A stretch of 14,463 nt of DNA from an uncultured Clostridium sp. (GCA_948465625.1 CAOJXM010000002.1:1-14463), one strand, 5' to 3'. Numbered from the stretch's first letter, positions 7,608-13,805 are shown. The notes: generated from the letters alone by a model not told the origin. A program made the numbers and translations.

Positions 7608-8723
7608 TTGAAATATAAAAGATATTTTTTAACAAGTGAGAGTGTTACAGAAGGACACCCAGATAAAGTGGCAGATTTAGTATCAGACACGATTTTAGAT
7701 GAATGTTTAAAACAAGATAAGGAATCAAGAGTTGCAGTAGAAACTTTGGTTAGTGGAAATAAGGTTGTTGTGGCAGGAGAGATAACTACAAATGCCAAAA
7801 TTAATATTGAAGATATAGTAAGGGATACATTAAAGCAAGTTGGCTATGATGATCAAAAAACTACAATGGATTATAGAACTTGTGAAATAGAACAATATAT
7901 AAAGAAACAAAGTAATGATATAGCAATTGGAGTCGATAAAGGTGGAGCAGGAGATCAAGGAATTATATTTGGATTTGCCTGTGATGAAACCGAAGAATAT
8001 ATGCCATATCCAATTTATCTTGCACACAAGATTACAAAAAGATTAGCAGAGGTAAGAAAAAGTGGAGAAATCGATTATTTAAAAACAGATGGAAAAGCAC
8101 AAGTAACAATAGAGTATGTAGATGATTTTCCAATTAGAGTTGATAGTATTTTAATTTCTACACAACATTTAGAAAGTGTAGACATATCAAAAATGCAAAA
8201 AGAATTAATTGAAAAGGTGGTTTTACCAGTTATTGATTCTGATATGATTGATATAGAAACTAAATTTTTTATAAATCCAACTGGTAGATTTATAATAGGT
8301 GGAGCAATTGGTGATACTGGATTAACTGGTAGAAAAATTATAGTTGATACATATGGTGGTTATGCACGTCATGGTGGAGGAGCCTTTTCTGGAAAAGATT
8401 CAAGTAAGGTTGATAGAAGTGCGAGTTATATGGCAAGGCACATTGCTAAAAATATAGTAGCAAATGGAATGGCACGAAGATGTGAAATACAATTAAGTTA
8501 TGGTATAGGTATGGAATATCCTATATCTTTATTTATTGAATGTTTTGGAACAAATAGAATACCCGAACACCTTATTATAAAAGCTATAAAAGGACGATTC
8601 GATTTGACACCTACTGGAATTATAGAATATTTAAAGCTTAAAGAGCCAATTTATTCTAAAACAACAAATTATGGACACTTTGGAAGAGAAGAATTTACTT
8701 GGGAGAATATTGTTCAAATATGA
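7608..8723 (+). CDS. metK: S-adenosylmethionine synthetase (methionine adenosyltransferase)
   Basis: 371 residues, slightly shorter than typical bacterial MetK (about 380-400). TTG start with GGAGG at 7594-7598 (9-nt spacing). The enzyme makes S-adenosylmethionine from methionine and ATP in the cytoplasm. Family motifs are all visible: GHPDK (16-20) for ATP binding, GAGDQG (113-118), the phosphate loop GGGAFSGKD (256-264) and KVDRSA (267-272), and a C-terminal HFGREEFTWE. No active-site loss is apparent, so it is probably functional. It ends without the EFE tail, and its stop overlaps the next ATG (ATGA). Codons are T-ending like the rest of the element. In this context it may supply SAM for methylation in a recipient cell or compensate for SAM loss; that is inference. 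I found no SAM-I riboswitch pattern upstream. Confidence 0.93.
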   Translation: MKYKRYFLTSESVTEGHPDKVADLVSDTILDECLKQDKESRVAVETLVSGNKVVVAGEITTNAKINIEDIVRDTLKQVGYDDQKTTMDYRTCEIEQYIKKQSNDIAIGVDKGGAGDQGIIFGFACDETEEYMPYPIYLAHKITKRLAEVRKSGEIDYLKTDGKAQVTIEYVDDFPIRVDSILISTQHLESVDISKMQKELIEKVVLPVIDSDMIDIETKFFINPTGRFIIGGAIGDTGLTGRKIIVDTYGGYARHGGGAFSGKDSSKVDRSASYMARHIAKNIVANGMARRCEIQLSYGIGMEYPISLFIECFGTNRIPEHLIIKAIKGRFDLTPTGIIEYLKLKEPIYSKTTNYGHFGREEFTWENIVQI

Positions 8724-9463
8724 ATACAATGGACTTGATAGGTCGCAAATTTAATAAGCTAACAGTTATTAAATTTGACCGAATAGAACATAAAAGAGAT
8801 ATTAAAGGGAAAAATAGAGATAAAGGTTATTGGTTGTGTAAATGTGATTGTGGAAGAGAAGTTTCAATTTCAAGAAATGAACTAATAACAGGGAAGACTA
8901 AGAGTTGTGGCTGTTTATATAAAGAAACAGGAATAAAGAATTCTAAAAAACATTTAATTGATTTGACAGGAAAACGTTTTAATGAACTTGTAGTTATAGG
9001 GTTAGATAGAGTAGAAAAATACAATAATAAAAATGTTTATTATTGGAAATGTAGATGTGACTGCGGAAATGAAGTTGTAATTTCTGGGAATAGATTAAAA
9101 GAGGGAAGAATAAAAGATTGTAAAGAAGCAAAAAGAAATGAAGTAAAAAGTTATACTGAAATAGGAAATGAATTTAAAAAAGAGAAAATCTTGAAAGAAG
9201 GTACAAGACTAGATAATTTATCAGGGAAACTTTCTAAAGCTAATACAAGTGGAGTTAGAGGAGTATCTTTTAAAAAAGATAAAAATAAATATAAAGCTAC
9301 AATAGGTTTTAAAAAACGCACATATTTCCTTGGATATTATGATAAATTAGAAGATGCAAAAAAAGCAAGGGAGAAAGCAGAAGAAAAATTTTATAAACCT
9401 ATTTTAGAAAAATATAATTATAAAAATAAAAAATTAAAAGAAAATGAGGAAGAATTTGAATAA
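8720..9463 (+). CDS. Double zinc-ribbon plus AP2-domain DNA-binding protein with EEFE tail
   Basis: 247 residues from the ATG at 8720, which overlaps the metK stop by 4 nt and suggests translational coupling. A TTG at 8699 would add seven residues but lies deep in metK. Residues 7-67 and 83-135 are two copies of a motif seen in phage HNH/AP2 proteins: IGRKFNKLTVI ... WLCKCDCGREV ... SCGCL, and TGKRFNELVVI ... WKCRCDCGNEV ... DCKEA. The second copy lacks the final CGC and may bind metal differently. Residues about 175-235 match an AP2 domain (GVRGVSFKKDKNKYKA ... FLGYYDKLEDAKKAREKA). No HNH nuclease motif is present, so I call it a DNA-binding protein and possible regulator. It ends NEEEFE and is followed by a terminator. 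Confidence 0.75.
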   Translation: MNTMDLIGRKFNKLTVIKFDRIEHKRDIKGKNRDKGYWLCKCDCGREVSISRNELITGKTKSCGCLYKETGIKNSKKHLIDLTGKRFNELVVIGLDRVEKYNNKNVYYWKCRCDCGNEVVISGNRLKEGRIKDCKEAKRNEVKSYTEIGNEFKKEKILKEGTRLDNLSGKLSKANTSGVRGVSFKKDKNKYKATIGFKKRTYFLGYYDKLEDAKKAREKAEEKFYKPILEKYNYKNKKLKENEEEFE

Positions 9464-9523
9464 GACTTGTATAAAGTTTGCGTAAGAGTTAATATACAAC
9501 ACAAACTTTGCACAGTCTTTTTT
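9464..9523 (+). terminator. Rho-independent terminator after the AP2 gene
   Basis: 9464-9480 pairs with 9502-9517: GACT/AGTC at the base, a small internal mismatch, then AAAGTTTG/CAAACTTT. It is followed directly by six Ts at 9518-9523. It begins at the base after the stop codon, closing the metK-AP2 transcription unit. Confidence 0.8.
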
Positions 9524-9540
9524 CTTTGAAAGGAATAAAA

Positions 9541-9684
9541 ATGTATATTGTAATTTTATTAATAATAGCTATGGTTAGCTCATTTTTAACATTACTATTA
9601 CATTGCTGTGTAATAGTAGGAAAGGAAGGTGATATAAAGTGGGAGGAAGGTCCGACTATGAAGAAAGGAAACAAAGGAGAATAA
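9541..9684 (+). CDS. Small membrane protein (47 aa)
   Basis: ATG with AAAGGA at 9529-9534 (6-nt spacing), starting 17 nt after the terminator. Residues 2-26 form one strongly hydrophobic segment (YIVILLIIAMVSSFLTLLLH then CCVIVG), followed by a short polar tail. The 3' part overlaps the DUF3560 gene by 46 nt in another frame, so the tail may be shaped by that gene. No family is recognised. It carries no EFE ending. Possibilities include a membrane-tethered toxin-like peptide, an exclusion factor or a transfer accessory. The good ribosome site and clean transmembrane helix support it as real. Confidence 0.5.
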   Translation: MYIVILLIIAMVSSFLTLLLHCCVIVGKEGDIKWEEGPTMKKGNKGE

Positions 9685-10349
9685 ATAGATGTAAGGTATT
9701 ATCAGAAAAAGCAAAGAAAGAATCAGAGGCAAGATATAATTCGACAGCTAATCGAATTCTAATGGGGACACCTGGACAGCCGATAATAATCGGTCATCAT
9801 TCTGAAAGAAAAGCAAGAAGATTACATGAACAAGCTAATAATGATATAAGGAAATCAATAGAACTTTCAGAAAAAAGCGAGTATTATGAATCAAGAGCAA
9901 GAAATGCAGAAAATAGTAATGTCATTTATAATTATGATCCTAATGCAATTCTAAAATTAAAAGATAAATTAGAAAAATTAGAAAATCAAAGAGCAAGTAT
10001 AAAAGCAAGAGAACATGAAGGATGGGAACTTACTAACATAGGAGCAAATATTAGAGAAACAAAATTAAGAATAAAAAGACTTGAAGAACAAGAAACATTA
10101 GTATTTCCAGACACAGAATTCAAAGGTGGTAAAGCAATTCATAACAAAGAAATAAATCGTATTCAATTATTATTTGCTAGCAAACCAGATGATAATATTA
10201 GAAGTAGGCTAAAACATAATGGATTTCATTGGTCTAGAATAGAAGGTGCTTGGCAAAGGGAGTTTAATAAAAGAACAATTTATGTAACAAATGCTTTAAT
10301 AAAAGATGTATTAAATAAAGAAAAAGAGGAGAGTGAAGAATTTGAATAA
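9639..10349 (+). CDS. DUF3560-type mobile-element protein with EEFE tail
   Basis: 236 residues. GTG start with GGAAGG at 9624-9629 (9-nt spacing). Residues about 7-100 match the DUF3560 pattern seen on plasmids and conjugative elements: an Arg/Lys-rich helix, then TPGQPIIIGHHSERKARRLHEQ (47-66 region), a helix ending SEYYESRARNAE, and the next helix. Residues 105-150 are a coiled coil (LKLKDKLEKLENQRASIKARE). Residues 160-225 form a small C-terminal module with the conserved-looking HNGFHWSRIEGAWQRE. It ends KEESEEFE. The molecular function of DUF3560 is not known; it often occurs with antirestriction and primase genes. The last codons overlap the ribosome site and start of the next gene. Confidence 0.75.
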   Translation: MGGRSDYEERKQRRINRCKVLSEKAKKESEARYNSTANRILMGTPGQPIIIGHHSERKARRLHEQANNDIRKSIELSEKSEYYESRARNAENSNVIYNYDPNAILKLKDKLEKLENQRASIKAREHEGWELTNIGANIRETKLRIKRLEEQETLVFPDTEFKGGKAIHNKEINRIQLLFASKPDDNIRSRLKHNGFHWSRIEGAWQREFNKRTIYVTNALIKDVLNKEKEESEEFE

Positions 10350-10734
10350 AATGGATTTATTAAAAGAAGTTGAAGAAATGCTATATCACAATCTCCTTTG
10401 TTATTCGAAAAACTATTTGAGGAATGAACCTAAAAAAGAGTATGTTAAAGAATGGGAAAAAACAAACGAGCAAATAGGTCTTGTAAAAGAAATTATGAAA
10501 GATGTACAACGAAATATACAACAAACTATTTCGTATCAAGTTAGAAATGGAGAATCTGATATTATAGGAAGTTTTTGTATATTAAACCAAGCAATTGCTT
10601 TTGCAGAAAAAAAGAAAAAAGAATATGTTAGAAATTGTGATAATTCAAAAGTATGGGTTGAGATAGAAGGTGAAGAAAAAGAAATATATATAGCAAAAGG
10701 TTATACAAATGAAGAAACAGAAGAGTTTGAGTGA
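10342..10734 (+). CDS. Small element protein sharing a module with the 87-aa protein; EEFE tail
   Basis: 130 residues from TTG 10342, with GAGGAG at 10326-10331 (10-nt spacing). A GTG at 10333 is only one base after that site and is less likely. The start overlaps the last codons of the DUF3560 gene: the TTG is formed by the TTTGA of its Phe-Glu codons. Residues 1-60 are helical (LLKEVEEMLYHNLLCYSKNYL, then NEQIGLVKEIMKD). Residues about 65-118 (ISYQVRNGESDIIGS ... AIAFAEKKKKEYV ... KEIYIAKG) resemble the body of the 87-aa protein at 11668. No named family recognised. It ends NEETEEFE and is followed by an 8-bp hairpin. Confidence 0.7.
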   Translation: MNKMDLLKEVEEMLYHNLLCYSKNYLRNEPKKEYVKEWEKTNEQIGLVKEIMKDVQRNIQQTISYQVRNGESDIIGSFCILNQAIAFAEKKKKEYVRNCDNSKVWVEIEGEEKEIYIAKGYTNEETEEFE

Positions 10735-10753
10735 GTATTTAAGGAAAATACTC
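10733..10753 (+). terminator. Intercistronic hairpin (weak terminator or RNA-stabilising stem)
   Basis: GAGTATTT (10733-10740) and AAATACTC (10746-10753) form an 8-bp perfect stem with loop AAGGA, starting inside the TGA stop. There is no T run afterwards, so termination is doubtful. It lies just before leader repeat R2. Confidence 0.4.
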
Positions 10754-10757
10754 TAAA

Positions 10758-10795
10758 TTAAGAATAAAGATGGTACAAAATCGATTTTCGTGTGA
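10758..10795 (+). repeat. Leader repeat R2
   Basis: It is the closest match to R1 over 38 nt. Core GATTTTCGTGTGA lies at 10783-10795, followed 25 nt later by the ArdA ATG. The RNA could fold UUUUC-GUGU-GAGAG, using U-G pairs where R3 has C-G or U-A, so the shape is kept although bases changed. Confidence 0.65.
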
Positions 10796-10820
10796 GAGAA
10801 TGAAGGGAGAAAGTATAATA

Positions 10821-11498
10821 ATGAATTTAAAAATGAAATTAAATATAGTAAATAAACATGAATATGAAGAAAATGAAGATTATAGGGAAGTTATAATGAC
10901 AATTCCTAATGAAATAGATAATTTAAGAAAAGACTTTGAATATTTAGGATTAGACTATAATAATCTATCTATTCAAGACACACATATATTGCAGTGTAGA
11001 GTAATCGATACAAAAGATTCTGCTTTTTCAAATGAAATTACAACTAAAATATCCAATATTATTGATATGGCAAATGCAAGAAGTCATACAATATCATACC
11101 AAGATATTAAAAGTATGTTTACTATTTTAAAATCACTTGATTATGAAGAAAGAGATAAGCTATTAGCAGTTCTAGAGATAAAGGACGAAGAAATACACAA
11201 CATAAAAGATATTATAAATTATGGTAATAATCTAGAATGTTTTGAATTTTATAAAAACATTAATACATATGATGGATATGCACAGAAATTAATAGATGCT
11301 GGAGATGTTTGTTTGAGTGACATTGCTGAATATATTGATAATGTTTGTTTGAGTAACATTACTAAATATATTAATATGGGAGAAATGGGAGAGGCTTATG
11401 TTAATGGAAATGAAGGAATTTTTACAAAGAAAGGATTAATATTTGAGAGAATATATAAAAAAGAGGAGGAGGAAGAGGAGGAAGATGAATTTGAATAA
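10821..11498 (+). CDS. ardA: ArdA-family antirestriction protein with DEFE tail
   Basis: 225 residues from ATG 10821, preceded by AAGGGAG at 10803-10809. An upstream ATG at 10770 would translate leader repeat R2 and is rejected. ArdA proteins are acidic DNA mimics that block type I restriction enzymes. The family layout is visible: an N-terminal strand region (VIMTIPNEIDNLRKDFEYLGL ... QDTH), a helical middle (LLAVLEIKDEEIHNIKDIINYGNNLECFEFY), and a C-terminal module ending GEAYVNGNEGIFTKKGLIFE, which corresponds to the G..F(T/S).(K/R)GY end of Firmicutes ArdA. A 12-residue tandem duplication is at 162-185. It ends in a run of Glu then DEFE. It is related to domain 2 of the protein at 12015. 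Confidence 0.78.
   Translation: MNLKMKLNIVNKHEYEENEDYREVIMTIPNEIDNLRKDFEYLGLDYNNLSIQDTHILQCRVIDTKDSAFSNEITTKISNIIDMANARSHTISYQDIKSMFTILKSLDYEERDKLLAVLEIKDEEIHNIKDIINYGNNLECFEFYKNINTYDGYAQKLIDAGDVCLSDIAEYIDNVCLSNITKYINMGEMGEAYVNGNEGIFTKKGLIFERIYKKEEEEEEEDEFE
11304..11375 (+). repeat. 36-nt in-frame tandem duplication inside ardA
   Basis: Copy 1 (11304-11339, DVCLSDIAEYID) and copy 2 (11340-11375, NVCLSNITKYIN) are identical except at five positions. Every difference is G in copy 1 and A in copy 2, each at a first codon position (D/N, D/N, A/T, E/K, D/N). Confidence 0.85.
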
Positions 11499-11667
11499 TA
11501 AACGAATAAAATAAAAAAATTTGTTATTTTAATAAAATGAAAGATTTGGGAAATTTGCATTTAGAGGAGCTACTAATTTTTTTGAAAAATAGAGAAGAAG
11601 GAATTAGCTTAGTAGTTCAAGTAGGGTTGAGCTATTAAATGAAATAATAAAAGAAGGGATAGAGAAT
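11499..11667 (+). other. Intergenic region with possible 33-aa ORF and 7-bp stem
   Basis: Between ardA and the 87-aa gene. It contains a weak AT hairpin near 11506-11532, an ORF 11537-11638 (begins MKDLGNLHLEELL, ends QVGLSY) without a clear ribosome site, and a 7-bp stem with one G-U pair between TAGCTTA near 11606 and TGAGCTA near 11629. It has no copy of the leader repeat. The ORF may be a leader peptide or chance. Confidence 0.3.
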
Positions 11668-11931
11668 ATGAGTTTTACACTAGAACAAATATTAAAAATG
11701 TATCCAGATACACGATACTATGTAAGACTTAGTAATGGGGAATTATTGGCAGGTACACATTATTTAAAAGAGGCAAAAAAATATGCAGAAAGATATAAAA
11801 AAAAGAATGCACAAGACTTATTAAATAAACATTTAGGCGTCTATGTATATAATCAAAAAGGAAAAAATGTTTATGTTGCCAAAGGAGAACAAAATAATAT
11901 TGAAAATGAAAAAATAGAAGAATTTGAGTAA
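11668..11931 (+). CDS. Small element protein (87 aa) with EEFE tail
   Basis: ATG start with GAAGGG at 11653-11658 (9-nt spacing). The layout suggests a beta-alpha-beta-beta fold: TRYYVRLSNGELLAGTHY, helix LKEAKKYAERYKKKNAQDLL, then GVYVYNQKGKNVYVAKG. The last strand and the YVRxxNGE ... A..YAE.KKK ... (V/I)Y(V/I)AKG pattern recur in the protein at 10342, so the two are probably paralogous, the latter with an added N-terminal helical part. It ends ENEKIEEFE. No named family recognised and no enzyme motif seen. It is followed after 42 nt by leader repeat R3. Confidence 0.7.
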   Translation: MSFTLEQILKMYPDTRYYVRLSNGELLAGTHYLKEAKKYAERYKKKNAQDLLNKHLGVYVYNQKGKNVYVAKGEQNNIENEKIEEFE

Positions 11932-11973
11932 TTTTATAGATGTAGAACTATACTAAAAAATCATAAAAAAGGC

Positions 11974-11994
11974 ACAAAAGAGATTCTCATGCGA
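11974..11994 (+). repeat. Leader repeat R3
   Basis: It begins ACAAAAGAGATTC and differs from R1 at three of 21 positions. Core GATTCTCATGCGA ends 20 nt before the tandem-ArdA start codon. The RNA can form UUCUC-AUGC-GAGAG, a 5-bp stem just before the AGGAGG ribosome site (12003-12008). Confidence 0.65.
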
Positions 11995-12014
11995 GAGATT
12001 TTAGGAGGTAGATT

Positions 12015-13250
12015 ATGAAAGTAATAGTTGCTAATAAAGATGACTATATAAAATTTAATGCTAGACTATTAAATAAAATAAAAACATTTGAATTAACAGA
12101 AGATAGCAAAGATTATATTATACATAGAGTTAAACTTGGAGATGAAACACAAGATGTTTCATTAATAGATTCATGTATTAATAATCTTTTAGATGAACAA
12201 TACGAAAAAAGAAAATATATTAAACTTGAAGAAATACGAGCAATTAATGATTTAATATCTAATTTAAATAAGGAAGAATGTCATATTTTAAATGCTTATG
12301 CTGAAGTAAATAGATATAAAATAAAGGATTTAAACGAAATAAAAGAATTGATTACTAATATAAATGATTATCAGATAATAGAAAAATATGATTTACATGA
12401 ATTAGGAATATTGATATCAGAAAAATTATCTGGATATAAGATGGACATTAATGTAATTCCATTTATGAATTTTGCAAAATTGGCAGAAAATTATCTTTTG
12501 GATGCTAATATAAAAGATAATTTTTGTTCCTATGGTCTTTTAGTTAATACAAGAGAAATGCTAGATAATGAATTAATACAACCTAAAATTGGAAAAGATA
12601 AAGTATTTAAAATTGAATTAGTAAATAAAAAGGAATTTGAAGAATCAGATATGTATAGTAGGGTAACAATATATCTTCCGACATCTAAAGAAGAACTTAA
12701 GGAAAAATTCAAAAGAATAAATTTAGATTATGACAAAGCAATAATTCAAGATACTCATGTTACTAAATGCGAAATAGTTAACTTTAATAATGAAATATTA
12801 GCATCTAGATTTAATAAGGTAATGGAATATGAAATAGAAAAATACTTTAGAAACTCATATACAACACCTTTTCAAGAAATAGAATTATTATGCAAAGAAG
12901 TAAAGAACTTCGACAATATTAGAATGCAAAAATTTCTAGCAATAGAAGAAATAAAAAATAATAAAATAAAGTATATTCATGATTTAGTAAATTATGCAAG
13001 TAAAACGAGTGACTATAATTTATTACCAGATATAAATGGTTTTTCAGATATGGGAAAATATTTAGTAAATGAAACAAGATATTTTAATGATGTAAGTCTT
13101 TTAGAAGATTATATTGATTATTATAAATTAGCAAAAGATTATACTCACTATGGACTTATATATAATGGTATATTTACTGAATATGGATATTTAATGGAAA
13201 AAGAAGATTTGGATAGAAATCAGAAAAAGGAGGAAGAAGAGTTTGAGTAG
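12015..13250 (+). CDS. Tandem ArdA-like antirestriction protein with EEFE tail
   Basis: 411 residues, about twice the size of usual ArdA. ATG with AGGAGG at 12003-12008 (6-nt spacing). Domain 1 (about 1-185) shows the ArdA helical middle (ECHILNAYAEVNRYKIKDLNEI ... INDYQIIEKYD) and end module (MNFAKLAENYLLD ... YGLLVNTREM). Domain 2 (about 197-400) aligns with the single ArdA at 10821 over its length: KIELVNKKEFEESDMY, VTIYLPTSKEELKEKFKRI, IIQDTH, KFLAIEEIKNNKIKYIHDLVNYA, and YGLIYNGIFTEYGYLME. Domain 1 has diverged more and its N-terminal part is shorter. ArdA acts as a dimer mimicking about 42 bp of bent DNA, so a fused tandem could be a built-in pseudo-dimer; this is inference. It ends KKEEEEFE. 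Its tail codons carry the ribosome site of the next gene. Confidence 0.7.
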   Translation: MKVIVANKDDYIKFNARLLNKIKTFELTEDSKDYIIHRVKLGDETQDVSLIDSCINNLLDEQYEKRKYIKLEEIRAINDLISNLNKEECHILNAYAEVNRYKIKDLNEIKELITNINDYQIIEKYDLHELGILISEKLSGYKMDINVIPFMNFAKLAENYLLDANIKDNFCSYGLLVNTREMLDNELIQPKIGKDKVFKIELVNKKEFEESDMYSRVTIYLPTSKEELKEKFKRINLDYDKAIIQDTHVTKCEIVNFNNEILASRFNKVMEYEIEKYFRNSYTTPFQEIELLCKEVKNFDNIRMQKFLAIEEIKNNKIKYIHDLVNYASKTSDYNLLPDINGFSDMGKYLVNETRYFNDVSLLEDYIDYYKLAKDYTHYGLIYNGIFTEYGYLMEKEDLDRNQKKEEEEFE

Positions 13251-13686
13251 AACAATTTCAAAAAACAAAGTAGCAGTAAAATCAGGAGATTATTTTGAGA
13301 TATTTGACAAAGAACAGATAGCTAATAAATTAACAAAATACAACAAAAGGGTGGAATTAAATAGTATTATCTATGACTTATATCATGGGACAAGTATAGA
13401 AGATGAAAAAGTAATTAATAATATGTTTGGAGATAGAATGGGACATCCAATTGATGAACATACAGTAGAAAAACCAAAGTGTGCTTTAATTGGAGAAAAT
13501 GGAAACATCTTTAACCTTATGGGAATTGCATCAAGGACATTAAAAATGGCTGACATGAGAGAATTAGCAGAAGAGATGTGTAGCAGAATTAGATCAGGAG
13601 CAAAAAGTTATGATGAAGCACTATGCATTATTGAGGAATATGTTGATATAACTAGCCGAGAAGAAGAGGAAGAAGATGAATTTTAA
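13243..13686 (+). CDS. Conserved-looking small element protein, acidic DEF ending
   Basis: 147 residues. TTG start formed by the Phe-Glu codons of the upstream gene, with a strong AAAGGAGG at 13226-13233 and 9-nt spacing, so the genes overlap by 8 nt. The N-terminal half has no recognisable motif. Residues about 78-135 (KCALIGENGNIFNLMGIASRTLK ... EEMCSRIRSGAKSYDEALCIIEEYVDI) resemble a small helical domain found in uncharacterised plasmid and conjugative-element proteins, with the G-x-D/N-G-N-(I/V)-F signature; the function is unknown. It ends REEEEEDEF and lacks the final Glu of the other tails. It is the last tailed gene before the hairpin cluster. Confidence 0.65.
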   Translation: MSRTISKNKVAVKSGDYFEIFDKEQIANKLTKYNKRVELNSIIYDLYHGTSIEDEKVINNMFGDRMGHPIDEHTVEKPKCALIGENGNIFNLMGIASRTLKMADMRELAEEMCSRIRSGAKSYDEALCIIEEYVDITSREEEEEDEF

Positions 13687-13726
13687 AGACATCTATTAGA
13701 TATCGTATGAAAAAATGTGTTTCACG

Positions 13727-13805
13727 CTAAAAGCCACGCTTTTAGGCAGTTATTGGGCGATAAGATATCGCCCTGTTCCTGCAAAATTGCCTGTGGGCAA
13801 TTTTG
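13727..13805 (+). other. Cluster of three perfect hairpins: candidate origin of transfer
   Basis: Hairpin A: 13727-13734 with 13738-13745 (8 bp, loop CAC). Hairpin B: GGGCGATA 13755-13762 with TATCGCCC 13766-13773 (8 bp, loop AGA). Hairpin C: CAAAATTGCC 13782-13791 with GGCAATTTTG 13796-13805 (10 bp, loop TGTG). All are perfect, tightly spaced and more GC-rich than the surroundings, and none is followed by a T run. They lie in the gap directly before a ribbon-helix-helix gene and a probable relaxase gene, which is the usual place for oriT. TCCTGC at 13777-13782 is a partial match to an IncP-type nic site, about 8 nt after hairpin B, but the match is weak. A structured 5' leader RNA is the main alternative. 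Confidence 0.45.

Noticed and set aside
8680..8723. EEF in the MetK C-terminus as another copy of the tail
   Set aside because: It is internal (FGREEFTWE) and corresponds to the conserved FGRE..FTWE end of the MetK family, with residues continuing after it.
10770..10820. Upstream ATG start for ArdA giving a 242-residue protein
   Set aside because: The extension is translated leader repeat R2 without a ribosome site; ATG 10821 has AAGGGAG at a suitable distance and starts the ArdA fold.
11304..11375. Diversity-generating retroelement variable region
   Set aside because: The copies are tandem, differ at only five sites and only as G/A, and no reverse transcriptase is visible in the window.
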